From: Lawsonibacter faecis
GTDB taxonomy: Bacteria > Bacillota > Clostridia > Oscillospirales > Oscillospiraceae
Length of the DNA: 64,000 bases
Reading direction: 5' to 3'
Assembly: GCF_014287675.1 (NCBI RefSeq)
Contig: NZ_JACOPQ010000006.1
Span: 1-64,000 of the forward strand
Part shown: piece by piece, positions 42,257-51,080 of the stretch
How the letters are laid out: each line of letters starts with the position of its first letter
Numbering within the stretch: position 1 is the first letter of the stretch
Program-made: the position numbers and the translations under genes
The notes under the pieces: generated by a model
What the model was told of the DNA's origin: nothing
What the model saw: only the letters and a program-made list of their open reading frames with translations
The model's database searches: none

Positions 42257-42541
42257 TTACGCCAGCGCCGTCCGGCGGAGCGGCAGCCGCTCGGTGAGCG
42301 GGCCCTCCAGATGGACGCCCCGGGCGTCTGTGCCCCGGAGGGCGATGACCGCGCCCCGGATGCGGTAGGCCGCGGGGTCCCCCGCCGGGCTCTTGGCCAT
42401 GCAGGTGACGCGGGTGCCGGGAATCAGTCCGATATCCAGAAGACGCCGCCGCATGGCGCTGTCCGCCTCCACGTCGGCAACGTAGGCGCTCTGCCCCTCT
42501 TTCAGGGTACAGAGAGAAAAAAGCTCAGTGGTACAGTTCAT
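42257..42541 (-). CDS. feoA: FeoA, iron(II) transport accessory protein
   Basis: 94 aa from the ATG with AGGAGC 10 nt upstream. SH3-like FeoA fold: LCTLKEGQSAYV, RRRLLDIGLIPGTRVTC and YRIRGAVIALRGTDARGV are family hallmarks. It supports FeoB in iron uptake. It lies 29 bp upstream of feoB in the same operon and is divergent from the DtxR-like regulator. Confidence 0.95.
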   Translation of the reverse strand: MNCTTELFSLCTLKEGQSAYVADVEADSAMRRRLLDIGLIPGTRVTCMAKSPAGDPAAYRIRGAVIALRGTDARGVHLEGPLTERLPLRRTALA

Positions 42542-42599
42542 ATATATCAAAGCTCCTCGCATATGATTTAGTTCACAGCAGCGATTGAAGTTGCTCTAA

Positions 42600-42614
42600 G
42601 GAAACTTTGTTTCC
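42600..42614. promoter_or_regulatory. Inverted repeat between feoA and the DtxR-like gene
   Basis: GGAAAC-TTT-GTTTCC is a perfect dyad in the 150-bp divergent region and is the best candidate operator for the metal-dependent regulator encoded beside it. No clear -35/-10 pair was fixed for either gene. Confidence 0.5.
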
Positions 42615-42691
42615 GCACCCTATCATATTGCGCATTGCGCCGAAGGGTGACGGCGGAAAGGGGCGTGGAGCCGGTGGCGGGACAGGAGAGC

Positions 42692-43135
42692 ATGGAGTTT
42701 TACACCCAGAAGGGGTATCAATTGCGCAATCAGCAGCCGATAACCGGGGCAATGGAGGATTATCTGGAAATGATCTGCCGCCAGGCTAAAAACGAGGGGT
42801 ATGTCCGCATCAATTTCCTGGCCGGACTCTTAAATGTGCGGCCCTCCTCCGCCTCTAAGATGGTATACCATCTGCGGGACCTGGAGCTGGTGGAGTTTGA
42901 GAAGTACGGACTCATCCGTCCCACGGAGGAGGGGGCGCGGCTGGGGAGCTACCTTCTCTACCGCCACGACGTGCTCCACCGCTTCTTCCGCCTGCTCAAC
43001 GGCGCCCCGGAGGAGCTGGAGCAGGTGGAGCAGGTGGAGCACTTTGTCAGCGAGGAGACGGTGCGCAACCTGGAGCGGCTGGCGGACTGGATGGAGCGGA
43101 CGGGCTATGAAGCGCCGGTACGGAAGGGGGAATAG
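42692..43135 (+). CDS. DtxR/MntR-family metal-dependent regulator
   Basis: 147 aa from the ATG (MEFYTQKGYQLRNQ) with AGGAGA close upstream; longer starts are possible. The winged helix reads AMEDYLEMICRQAKNEGYVRINFLAGLLNV then RPSSASKMVYHLRDLELV, and the metal/dimer region has YRHDVLHRFFRLL and EQVEHFVSEETVRNLERL, with His and Glu ligands. No C-terminal SH3 domain, so the short MntR/IdeR form. Divergent from feoA, so iron-dependent repression of feoAB is the likely job. Confidence 0.92.
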   Translation: MEFYTQKGYQLRNQQPITGAMEDYLEMICRQAKNEGYVRINFLAGLLNVRPSSASKMVYHLRDLELVEFEKYGLIRPTEEGARLGSYLLYRHDVLHRFFRLLNGAPEELEQVEQVEHFVSEETVRNLERLADWMERTGYEAPVRKGE

Positions 43136-43775
43136 CCGCCGCCGGGAGCGGCCCTGGCTGCCCCTGGGGCTGGTGCTCCTCCTCTTCGCGCTGCTCCTGC
43201 CTTTCCTTCTTCCCCAAGAAGAGGAGGAGAAGCCCCCGCCGCCCAGAGCGGAGCTGCTCCTGCCCGACGGGCTGGACGGCCTGCGGCGGGCGCTGGTGCT
43301 GAACGCCGCGGCCCTGGAGGGGCGTGTAGGGTACTTCTGGGGCGGCAAGTCGCTGGCCCTGGGCTGGGATGCCCGCTGGGGCGTGCCGACGGTTGTCACG
43401 GCGGAGGGGAGCGATACCACCGGGGATAGTGTTCCCTTCGGGTTGGACTGCTCCGGTCTCGTCACCTGGGCGGCGGTGAACGCCGCCGGGACCGCCGACG
43501 CTGTAGAGGCCATCGGCAACGGGGTGCGGGACCAGTACGGGAAGTGCGAGGCCGCCGCGTGGAGCGAGGCCCAGCCGGGGGATTTGGCCTTTTTCCCCGA
43601 CCTGAGCCATGTGGGAATCGTCTTGGGCTGGGGGCCGTCCGGCGGCCTGCGGGTGCTCCACTGCTCCAAGACCCTGGGCGGCGTGGTGGTGAGCGAGGAC
43701 GGCGGCGGGATCGGGTTCTCGCTGGTGGGACGGCCCGCGTTCTACGCATTTTACGCCGGGGAAGAAGAGGAGTAG
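43107..43775 (+). CDS. Membrane-anchored NlpC/P60-like peptidase
   Basis: 222 aa; ATG lies inside the end of the regulator gene (29-nt overlap). A basic start and one membrane helix (LGLVLLLFALLLPFLLP) are followed by a Glu/Pro stretch and an NlpC/P60 domain: catalytic Cys in GLDCSGLVTWAA, His in LSHVGIVLGWG and a third polar position in LHCSKTLGGVVV. An early GRVGYFWGGKS is typical of these wall hydrolases. It would cleave peptidoglycan stem peptides outside the membrane. Confidence 0.88.
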   Translation: MKRRYGRGNSRRRERPWLPLGLVLLLFALLLPFLLPQEEEEKPPPPRAELLLPDGLDGLRRALVLNAAALEGRVGYFWGGKSLALGWDARWGVPTVVTAEGSDTTGDSVPFGLDCSGLVTWAAVNAAGTADAVEAIGNGVRDQYGKCEAAAWSEAQPGDLAFFPDLSHVGIVLGWGPSGGLRVLHCSKTLGGVVVSEDGGGIGFSLVGRPAFYAFYAGEEEE

Positions 43776-43915
43776 TTCCCATTCAGGCGGGATTTACAGG
43801 CTGTTCACAGGTTTTTCAGGCTACTTTCAGCTTTTTCTGGTATACTTCTTTTGTTCCAACGGAAACAGACGGGCGCCATTCCCGGTCTGTTCTCCCATTG
43901 AAAGGAAGGGTTACC

Positions 43916-45520
43916 ATGCTGAAACGAAAGCTGATTCCCCTGGCGCTGACGCTGGGGCTGCTCCTCTCCTGCGCCGCCTGCGGGGAAACCGCCGGCGGCA
44001 CGGCTTCTCCGTCCTCCACCCCCAGCGCCTCCCCCTCATCCGCCCCGGCGGCCGGCGAGACGTCCATTGTCCTCTCCGACGGCGGGGTGACGGTGGACGG
44101 CGCCGCCGCCTCCACCGACGCCGGCAGCGCCGTCTATGTGGGCGCGGAGATCATATACTACGAGGCAGGCCGTGACGAGTCCTACGGCGCGGGCGCCGAG
44201 GCCGACGGGCATACCGCCGGGGAGGCCGCGGAGCAAACCGTGGTGACCATCACCCAGCCGGGGACCTACCGGGTGTCGGGCACGCTGTCCGCGGGCCAGC
44301 TTGCCGTCGACCTGGGCGAGGATGCCCAGAGCGATCCCGACGCGGTGGTGACGCTGATTCTGGACAACATGGACATCACCTGTGCGGTGGCTCCCGCCGT
44401 CATCTTCTACAGCGTCTACGAGTGCGGCAGCGCCGATACCGAGACCGCCGCGGCCACGGTGGACACCTCTGCCGCCGGGGCCAACGTCATCATCGCCGAC
44501 GGTTCAGTCAATCATGTGGACGGCTCCTATGTTGCCAAGATTTATCAGGAGGGCACGGAAAAGAAGCTCCACAAGTACGACGGGGCCTTCTACTCCAAAA
44601 TGAGCATGAACGTCCAAGGTGAGGCCGCTGGCGACGGCGAGCTGTACATCACCGCCGCCAACGAGGGGCTTGACAGCGAGCTCCACCTTACCATCAACGG
44701 CGGCAATATCTCCATTACCGCCCAAAACGACGGCATTAACACCAACGAGGACGGGGTATCCGTCACCACCGTCAACGGCGGCAGGCTCTACATCAACGCC
44801 GGCCTGGGTGATGAGGGCGACGGCATCGACTCCAACGGCTACCTGGTCATCAACGGCGGCGAGATCGTCACCCTGGCCAACGGCAGGAGCGGCGACGGCG
44901 GATTGGACGCCGACCAGGGCATCTACCTGAACGGCGGCTCGGTTCTGGCCCTGGGCAGCCGCAACGACGCCGCCAGCACCGACTCCGCCCAGGCATATAT
45001 GGAATTGGCGTTCAGCTCCACCCTGCCCACCGGGAGCGTCGTCTCCATCACCGACGCGGAGGGGAACGAACTGGTAAGCTATACTGCCGAGAAGGAGTTC
45101 GCCACCCTCACCTACACCGCCCCCGCCCTCCGGGACGACGCTGTCTACCACGTCTATCTGGATGGGGTGCAGCAGCAGTTCACCGGCCACAGCTTCGGCA
45201 TGGGCGGCGGGATGATGGGCGGCCAGGAGCCACCCGAGGGCTTCGAGCACGGCCAGGAGGGCGAGCGGCCAGATCTGCCAGAGGGCATGGAGCCGCCCGA
45301 GGACTTCGAGCCCGGACAGCAGCACGATGGGACCGGCATGCCCCGGGGTACCGCCCCGGCGGACGACGGGGACAGGACCCCGCCCGGCGGCGCGCCTGAC
45401 GGCTCTGGCCGCGGCGGCGGACGGGGAGACCGGGGCGAAACCCTGGACCCCTCCGCGGAGTTCAGCCTCTCCGCCGGCTCCCACAGCTTTTCCGGCGTCG
45501 GCGACAGCACCCTGGGGTAA
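43916..45520 (+). CDS. Beta-helix carbohydrate-binding lipoprotein (Cthe_2159/DUF4353-like)
   Basis: 534 aa from the ATG with AAAGGAAGGG upstream. Lipobox LLSCAAC, Ser/Pro-rich tether, then a beta-strand domain with repeats in which each turn has an I-N-G-G or similar (LTINGGNISITAQNDGINTNED, YLVINGGEIVTLAN, IYLNGGSVLALGS). This is the pattern of the calcium-binding parallel beta-helix family with affinity for acidic plant glycans. The C-terminal 110 residues are Gly/Pro/Asp-rich and low in complexity. Likely surface attachment to polysaccharide; no catalytic motif. Confidence 0.85.
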   Translation: MLKRKLIPLALTLGLLLSCAACGETAGGTASPSSTPSASPSSAPAAGETSIVLSDGGVTVDGAAASTDAGSAVYVGAEIIYYEAGRDESYGAGAEADGHTAGEAAEQTVVTITQPGTYRVSGTLSAGQLAVDLGEDAQSDPDAVVTLILDNMDITCAVAPAVIFYSVYECGSADTETAAATVDTSAAGANVIIADGSVNHVDGSYVAKIYQEGTEKKLHKYDGAFYSKMSMNVQGEAAGDGELYITAANEGLDSELHLTINGGNISITAQNDGINTNEDGVSVTTVNGGRLYINAGLGDEGDGIDSNGYLVINGGEIVTLANGRSGDGGLDADQGIYLNGGSVLALGSRNDAASTDSAQAYMELAFSSTLPTGSVVSITDAEGNELVSYTAEKEFATLTYTAPALRDDAVYHVYLDGVQQQFTGHSFGMGGGMMGGQEPPEGFEHGQEGERPDLPEGMEPPEDFEPGQQHDGTGMPRGTAPADDGDRTPPGGAPDGSGRGGGRGDRGETLDPSAEFSLSAGSHSFSGVGDSTLG

Positions 45521-45593
45521 ACGTCCGGTTCCAGCCCGGCTGAAAAGCGACGTTTCCCTGAACCTTTTTCCGTACTTCCTCTGGATATTGTAT

Positions 45594-45638
45594 AAAACTA
45601 CCGCCCGGACCACATCCTAATGGTCCGGGCGGTAGTTT
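45594..45638. terminator. Bidirectional terminator
   Basis: AAAACTACCGCCCGGACCA pairs perfectly with its complement, followed by T6. It ends the beta-helix lipoprotein transcript 74 bp after its stop codon. Confidence 0.88.
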
Positions 45639-45726
45639 TTTCCTGCCCTACTATTTCGTGTTCTACAAGAGTTTGGCGGAATGTGATATCTTTTGTCGTA
45701 TTCTGTTGAAGAAAGAGGTAAATGGT

Positions 45727-46860
45727 ATGGCAAGGAAAACAGTGGAACGCAACATCTCCTACGACGATGTGAGAGGTCTTTACTACGTCTATATGGACTA
45801 CGGCAGCGATGAGGGCGGGCACCGGATCAAGCAGTACCGCACCTGCCCCAGTCTCTCCACGGCCCGGCGGCTCCTGCGGGAGTTCCGGGCGGAGCTGGAC
45901 AATCACCGCCAGGTTGCCCCCCGGGCCGTCACCCTGGACCAGTGGCTGGAGTACTGGATGGAGCAGGTCATCCTGCCCAACCGTGCGGAGACCACGGTAT
46001 ACGGATACCGCAAAATCATTGAAAACCATCTCTCCGACGCCCTGGGGGATGTCCCCATACAGAAGCTGACGCCCCAGCATCTGCAGACCTACTATACCGC
46101 CCTCATGCGGGACAAGGGCCTCTCGGCCAACACGGTGCGGCGGCACCACGATCTGCTCTCCGCCGCCCTCCATATGGCCATGCGGCAGGACATGATTCTC
46201 CGCTGCCCCACGGAGCGGGTGGAGCCGCCCCGTGTAATCCCCCACGAGGCCAAATACTACGGTCCGGAGGAGCTCAAGCGGCTCTACGCCCTGGCAGAGG
46301 GGACCTGGCTGGAGCTCATCGTAAAGCTGGCGGGAATGCTGGGCCTGCGGCGGGAGGAGATCTGTGGGCTGCGCTGGTGCAGCGTGGACTTCGTCCAGCG
46401 CAAGCTCCACGTCTGCGAGGCCCGCACCGCCGCAGGGGCCCGCATCATCCAGAAGGAGACCAAGAACCGCTCCTCCAACCGCATTCTCCACCTGACAGAC
46501 GAGCTGGTGCGCCTCCTCAAGCGGGAGCGGGCCAGGCAGGCGGAAAACCGCCTGGCGCTGGGGGAACGGTATGAGGACTCCGGCATGGTGGCGGCGGACC
46601 GCTTCGGCCGCCCCCTCTCCCCCAACGCGGTCTCCCTGGCCTTCACCCGGTTCATCAGCAAAAACGGCCTGCCCAAGATCACCCTCCACGGCCTGCGGCA
46701 TACCTTCGCCACCGTGGCCTCCGCCCAGGGCGCGCCCCTCTTCGACATCGGCAAGGCCCTGGGGCACTCCACCCCCTCCACCACCGGGCGCATCTACACC
46801 CATCTGCTGGACCAGAATCATGAGGCGACGCTGGCGCGGGTGGCAAACGCGCTGAAATGA
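45727..46860 (+). CDS. Tyrosine recombinase/integrase, solitary
   Basis: 377 aa from the ATG with GAGGT upstream. N-terminal AP2-like/arm-binding start (MARKTVERNISYDD), SAM-like core-binding domain (about 60-150: TLDQWLEYWMEQ), then the catalytic domain: Arg in LRREEICGLRW, HGLRHTFATVA (His-x-x-Arg), LGHSTPSTTGRIYTH (His and Tyr nucleophile). All of R-H-R-H-Y can be seen, so it should be active. No phage or conjugation genes adjoin it. It may be a remnant of an element or act at a chromosomal site. Confidence 0.93.
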   Translation: MARKTVERNISYDDVRGLYYVYMDYGSDEGGHRIKQYRTCPSLSTARRLLREFRAELDNHRQVAPRAVTLDQWLEYWMEQVILPNRAETTVYGYRKIIENHLSDALGDVPIQKLTPQHLQTYYTALMRDKGLSANTVRRHHDLLSAALHMAMRQDMILRCPTERVEPPRVIPHEAKYYGPEELKRLYALAEGTWLELIVKLAGMLGLRREEICGLRWCSVDFVQRKLHVCEARTAAGARIIQKETKNRSSNRILHLTDELVRLLKRERARQAENRLALGERYEDSGMVAADRFGRPLSPNAVSLAFTRFISKNGLPKITLHGLRHTFATVASAQGAPLFDIGKALGHSTPSTTGRIYTHLLDQNHEATLARVANALK

Positions 46861-47000
46861 GGCTGACTGGCGGGGCGTGGGGACGGACGCGGCACGTCAT
46901 GCCCCTGCCTGACGCCTTGCATTCGTGAAAAATAAATCGTATGATGGGTGCAATAATCCGGGCCGCACATGTGTGTTATGGATAGAAGGGAGAGGAAGCC

Positions 47001-47480
47001 ATGACCGGTCAATTTCAGAAGGATTCGCCTTTCTCCTATGCATTTGATCACTACACGGACACCGTTTACCGCGTGGCCGTCCACAACACCCGCGACGCCC
47101 ACGATGCCGAGGACGTGACCCAGGATGTCTTTGAGAAGCTGCTCCTCTGCCGCAAGCCCTTTCAAAATGAGGAGCATCTGAAGGCCTGGCTCATTCGGGT
47201 CACGCTGAACCTGTGCAAAAATCTCCGCAGGGACCGGCGGGAGGTGGCTCTCACCGAGGATCTGCCCGCCCCGGAAGGGGCGGACGGCTCGGTGCTGGAC
47301 GAGGTGCGCCGCCTGCCGGAGCGCTACCGCAACGCCATCTATCTCCACTACTTCGAGGGATACACCGCCGCCGAGATCGCGGAAATGATGGGCGGCACGG
47401 TGAATACCGCCCTCTCCCGGCTCCGGCGGGGCCGGGAGGAACTGCGGAAACGGATGATCGGAGGCTTTGAGGATGAATAG
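47001..47480 (+). CDS. ECF-type RNA polymerase sigma factor
   Basis: 159 aa. Region 2 shows DTVYRVAVHNTRDAHDAEDVTQDVF, region 4 shows LPERYRNAIYLHYFEGYTAAEIAEMM then GGTVNTALSRLRRGREEL. GGGAGAGGAAGCC precedes the ATG. It overlaps by 8 nt with the next gene, a single-pass membrane protein likely to be its anti-sigma factor. Target genes unknown. Confidence 0.94.
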   Translation: MTGQFQKDSPFSYAFDHYTDTVYRVAVHNTRDAHDAEDVTQDVFEKLLLCRKPFQNEEHLKAWLIRVTLNLCKNLRRDRREVALTEDLPAPEGADGSVLDEVRRLPERYRNAIYLHYFEGYTAAEIAEMMGGTVNTALSRLRRGREELRKRMIGGFEDE

Positions 47481-49713
47481 ACACGACTACATAGCGGAAG
47501 TGGACGCCCTCCACGCCCCTCCCGAGCTGCGCGCGCGCATCGCCGCCCTGCAAAGCGCCCGCGCGCCCAAGCCCCGCCGCTGGGGCCGCTGGCTCTCCTT
47601 GGCAGCCTGTCTGGTGCTGCTGGTGGGCGCGGCCGCCAGCCTGCCAACGATCCTGCGTCAGCTCAATCTGGGCGGACAGCTGGACCCGCCTCCCGTGGCA
47701 ACCGACCCCGTCATGAGCCAAGACCCGCAGCAAGCCCCCATCCCCGACGAGGAGCTGACCGCCCTTTTGGCGGCGGAGTTCCCCGAATCCGAGGCGCAGG
47801 ATTCCTGGGAGCTGCTTCTCTCCCGGCCCGGCGACGGGCGTACTCTCGGTGTATTGCGCTACGCCTCCGCATACCACGCCGGCGGATACGGAAACCTACT
47901 GATCGGAATATTCGACAATGAAACTCGTACCCTCTCCGAGCCGGTCAAATTTCTGCGGGGCGATCGCGGAACAATCTTCGCCTGGAACGACGCCCAAACG
48001 CTTCAGTTCTATATTCTGTGCACCTCCATCTACGAGGCGCAGGGATGGCAGGACTGTACCGCCGCCCTCTTCACCTTTAACGGCAGTCAGCTGGGCACCG
48101 TCCGCAAGCTGCCCGAAATAGCGCTGGAATCAGGCGCAGACCTTCCTGACGGTGCTGAAACCATGTTCGACGATGAAATAAACGCCGACTTTTGGGCGGA
48201 CCACAAGGGCGTGGTCAACGGCGCAGGCCTGGATATCTACCACCGGGACCCGGAAAAGGGGTTCTACAGCGACGATGCGTGGATTTTTGACTGCTACCTC
48301 CCCCTGGGCACGCCGATGGATGACACTGCTACCGTCCCTGTGGAGCTCCCTCAGCCCGGCGAGGGCTTTGAGTCCTACACCGGCTCCCCCCTGCTGGCGC
48401 TGACCGTGGAGCCCTCCGGCGGCGGCTCCCCCGAAGATATTGCGGTGGAGCGGGTGCTCACCTTCGACTTCACCGAAACGTTCCCGAACTATACGCCCGG
48501 CAGCTGCCCTCTCGTCACAGACCGCTACGTCCTGCGCAATACCACCGGGCGGGACCAGAGTCTTACCCTCTTCTACCCCTTCGCCGGCAGCTTCCAGCGT
48601 GGGGAGAACAGCTTCATCCCCACGGTCACCGTGGACGGCGCGGCCGTCCCCCGGACCAACCTGAAGGCCGGCGCTGTTCTCAGCCACGGCGAGAACTGGA
48701 GCATCCCCACCTGGGAGGAGTATGCCGCCGCGCTGGACGGCGGCAGCGCCTACCTCCGGGACTGTCTCTCCCCCGCCCAGATGCTGATCCGGGACCTACC
48801 CGCCCATACCTACATCGTGCGGGATATCCAGGGCCTTGGGGACAACCCAGACCTCCGGGACCCAGCGTCGGCCACCCTGGCCTTCGACCTGGTTCTGGCC
48901 GACCCGGAGCACACTCAAATCCTCACCTACGGCATCGACGACTCCGGCCAGGTGGGGAGCGACAATCCCCACTTCGATTTCTATCTGAGCGCCGACCGAA
49001 AGCCTGTTCAGTACGTCATCCTCGTGGGGGGCGATCTGGAAAGCTTCAGCGTCACCGGCTATCAGGACGGCGCCTGCACCCCCGGCGACGAGGTGAGCAG
49101 CCTCACCGCCCGCCTGTCCCCCGCTCCCGCCACCGCCGTGGCGGAGGGCACCCTGGGCGCGGCGATGTACCACATTGTGGACGCCTATTTGAACAGCAGC
49201 AATTATACCACCATTCTGGATATGAGCGGAGAGCTGGACAGGTCGGTTTTCATTGATGCGGCTGCCATCCTGCTCACCACCTCCGTCCGGGGCCGGGGCA
49301 TGGTGGACAGCGGCTACGGCGCCAGCCTGGGCGGCGAGGTATTTGTCGATCCCCGTTATGCCTCCGGGCGGCTGGAGACCATTTTGGACGACGTGTTCCT
49401 CTCCGGGCGGGTGCTCTACTATTACGACCATGTCTCCATCCCGGCTGGGGACTCGGTGACGGTGAAAAGCGTCTTCCACCACGGCAGCCACGACGGAAGA
49501 GGGCTGGAGGGGCCGGAGGACGCCGTTCTGGGCTTCGACTTCTCCCCGGCGCTGGGAAGCAGCGTTGTCCCGGAACAATTTCAGGTGCAGATCATCCCAG
49601 ATGGCTCCAGAAGTGTGATAAGCACCAATCTGGAGCTGCTCCAGGACTCCGATCACGGCATTACTTACCTCGCAGACCCCAAAATTGAACGCTGCTTCTT
49701 TGAGATGCAATAA
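47473..49713 (+). CDS. Probable membrane-anchored anti-sigma factor with large external domain
   Basis: 746 aa from the ATG in GAGGATGAATAG, overlapping the sigma gene. The first 35 residues are cytoplasmic (HDYIAEVDALHAPPELRARI), as in DUF4179-type anti-sigma proteins, then one membrane helix (about 40-57: WLSLAACLVLLVGAAASLP) and about 690 external residues. The external part is rich in beta-strand and Asp/Gly turns with no enzyme motif I recognise. It probably holds the ECF sigma factor inactive until an outside signal arrives. The role is inferred from gene order. Confidence 0.75.
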   Translation: MNRHDYIAEVDALHAPPELRARIAALQSARAPKPRRWGRWLSLAACLVLLVGAAASLPTILRQLNLGGQLDPPPVATDPVMSQDPQQAPIPDEELTALLAAEFPESEAQDSWELLLSRPGDGRTLGVLRYASAYHAGGYGNLLIGIFDNETRTLSEPVKFLRGDRGTIFAWNDAQTLQFYILCTSIYEAQGWQDCTAALFTFNGSQLGTVRKLPEIALESGADLPDGAETMFDDEINADFWADHKGVVNGAGLDIYHRDPEKGFYSDDAWIFDCYLPLGTPMDDTATVPVELPQPGEGFESYTGSPLLALTVEPSGGGSPEDIAVERVLTFDFTETFPNYTPGSCPLVTDRYVLRNTTGRDQSLTLFYPFAGSFQRGENSFIPTVTVDGAAVPRTNLKAGAVLSHGENWSIPTWEEYAAALDGGSAYLRDCLSPAQMLIRDLPAHTYIVRDIQGLGDNPDLRDPASATLAFDLVLADPEHTQILTYGIDDSGQVGSDNPHFDFYLSADRKPVQYVILVGGDLESFSVTGYQDGACTPGDEVSSLTARLSPAPATAVAEGTLGAAMYHIVDAYLNSSNYTTILDMSGELDRSVFIDAAAILLTTSVRGRGMVDSGYGASLGGEVFVDPRYASGRLETILDDVFLSGRVLYYYDHVSIPAGDSVTVKSVFHHGSHDGRGLEGPEDAVLGFDFSPALGSSVVPEQFQVQIIPDGSRSVISTNLELLQDSDHGITYLADPKIERCFFEMQ

Positions 49714-49834
49714 TCGCGCAAGCCGCTGCCTGTACGGAAGCAAGCCGGGGACTCAATTTTTTACTGGACTCCCAGCGCGCAACGTGGTAGGATACCTATT
49801 GTTGTCTTACTATCCATTTCAGGGGGGAGTCCTG

Positions 49835-50416
49835 ATGCAAAAACGCGGCTTCAAGCTCTATTGGAAGCTCTTCACCGCCACCTTTCTGCTCTCCGCCTTC
49901 ACCTTCGGCGGAGGGTATGTCATCGTGCCTCTGATGAAGGGTCGCTTTGTGGACGACCTCCACTGGCTGGAGGAACAGGAGATGCTGGATCTCACGGCAA
50001 TCGCCCAGTCCGCCCCCGGCCCCATCGCCGTCAACGCCTCCATCCTGGTGGGCTGGCGGGTGGCGGGGCCGCTGGGGTCTGCGGTGGCCATTCTGGGCAC
50101 CGTTCTGCCGCCGCTGATCATTCTCTCGGTCCTCTCCCTCTTCTACGCCGCCTTCCGCTCCAACCGGGTGGTGGCCGCTCTGCTGAAGGGGATGCAGGCG
50201 GGCGTGGCCGCCGTCATCGCCAGCGTGGTCTGCGACATGGCGGGAAATATCCTCAAGGAGAAGAAGCTCCTGCCCGACCTCATCATGGCCGCCGCCTTCC
50301 TCGCCACCTGGTTCTTTGGGGTAAACGTGGCCTGGATTATCCTGGTCTGCGCCCTCACAGGCATAATCTACACCTTCCGGCACAATCGCCGGGGCGGAGA
50401 GGAGGCGCAGACATGA
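49835..50416 (+). CDS. Chromate transporter family protein, N-terminal half type
   Basis: 193 aa; ATG with AGGGGGGAG upstream. ChrA half-protein: LLSAFTFGGGYVIVPLM, AIAQSAPGPIAVNASILVGWR and VLPPLIILSVLSLFYA are family blocks, and about five membrane helices are predicted. In this short-chain form two genes together make the transporter. Its stop overlaps the next start (ATGA). Whether it moves chromate or another anion here is unknown. Confidence 0.93.
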   Translation: MQKRGFKLYWKLFTATFLLSAFTFGGGYVIVPLMKGRFVDDLHWLEEQEMLDLTAIAQSAPGPIAVNASILVGWRVAGPLGSAVAILGTVLPPLIILSVLSLFYAAFRSNRVVAALLKGMQAGVAAVIASVVCDMAGNILKEKKLLPDLIMAAAFLATWFFGVNVAWIILVCALTGIIYTFRHNRRGGEEAQT

Positions 50417-50985
50417 TCTATCTCCAGCTCTTCTGGTCCTTTTTTCAGATTGGCCTGTTCAGCTTTGGCGGCGGATACGCCGCCCTTCCCCTCATCCAGC
50501 AGCAGGTGGTGGGCATCCACAGCTGGCTCACCATGTCGGAGCTCACCGATTTGGTGACCATCTCACAGATGACTCCCGGCCCCATCGCCATCAACGCCGC
50601 TACCTTTGTGGGGACCCAGATCGGCGGACTGCCAGGGGCGGTTGTGGCCACGCTGGGATGCGTCCTCCCCTCCTGCGTCATCGTCTCCCTGCTGGCCTTC
50701 CTGTACTACCGCTACCGCAGCCTCACCGCCATTCAGGGCGCCCTTTACGGCCTGCGGCCCGCGGTGGTGGCCCTCATTGCCTCGGCGGGGCTGTCCATTC
50801 TCCTCACCGCCCTGTGGGGCGAGGGGGGCTTTGCCCTCGCCATGCCGGACGTCGCCGCGGCCGTCCTCTTCCTGGGCGGGTTCTTTGTCCTGCGGAAATG
50901 GCGCAGGACCGACCCCATCCTGGTCATGCTGGGCTGCGGTGTGCTGGGCGCGGCCGTCTATCTGCTCATCCCGGGGCTGATGTGA
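50413..50985 (+). CDS. Chromate transporter family protein, partner half
   Basis: 190 aa. Same block pattern as its partner: QIGLFSFGGGYAALPLI, TISQMTPGPIAINAATFVG, CVLPSCVIVSLLAFLYYRY, and a last helix LVMLGCGVLGAAVYLLI. The ATG overlaps the stop of the preceding half, so translation is coupled and a heterodimer with opposite topology is likely. Confidence 0.93.
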   Translation: MIYLQLFWSFFQIGLFSFGGGYAALPLIQQQVVGIHSWLTMSELTDLVTISQMTPGPIAINAATFVGTQIGGLPGAVVATLGCVLPSCVIVSLLAFLYYRYRSLTAIQGALYGLRPAVVALIASAGLSILLTALWGEGGFALAMPDVAAAVLFLGGFFVLRKWRRTDPILVMLGCGVLGAAVYLLIPGLM

Positions 50986-51037
50986 CATCCGGATACCGGC
51001 CGGAAGCACAGGACATAAAACAGATATGGATTCCAAA

Positions 51038-51070
51038 AAAGAGCGGCGGCCCTATGGGCCGCCGCTCTTT
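51038..51070. terminator. Bidirectional terminator
   Basis: AAAGAGCGGCGGCCC pairs with GGGCCGCCGCTCTTT between the convergent chromate transporter and O-antigen-ligase-like genes. Confidence 0.85.
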
Positions 51071-51080
51071 CGTCTTCTGA

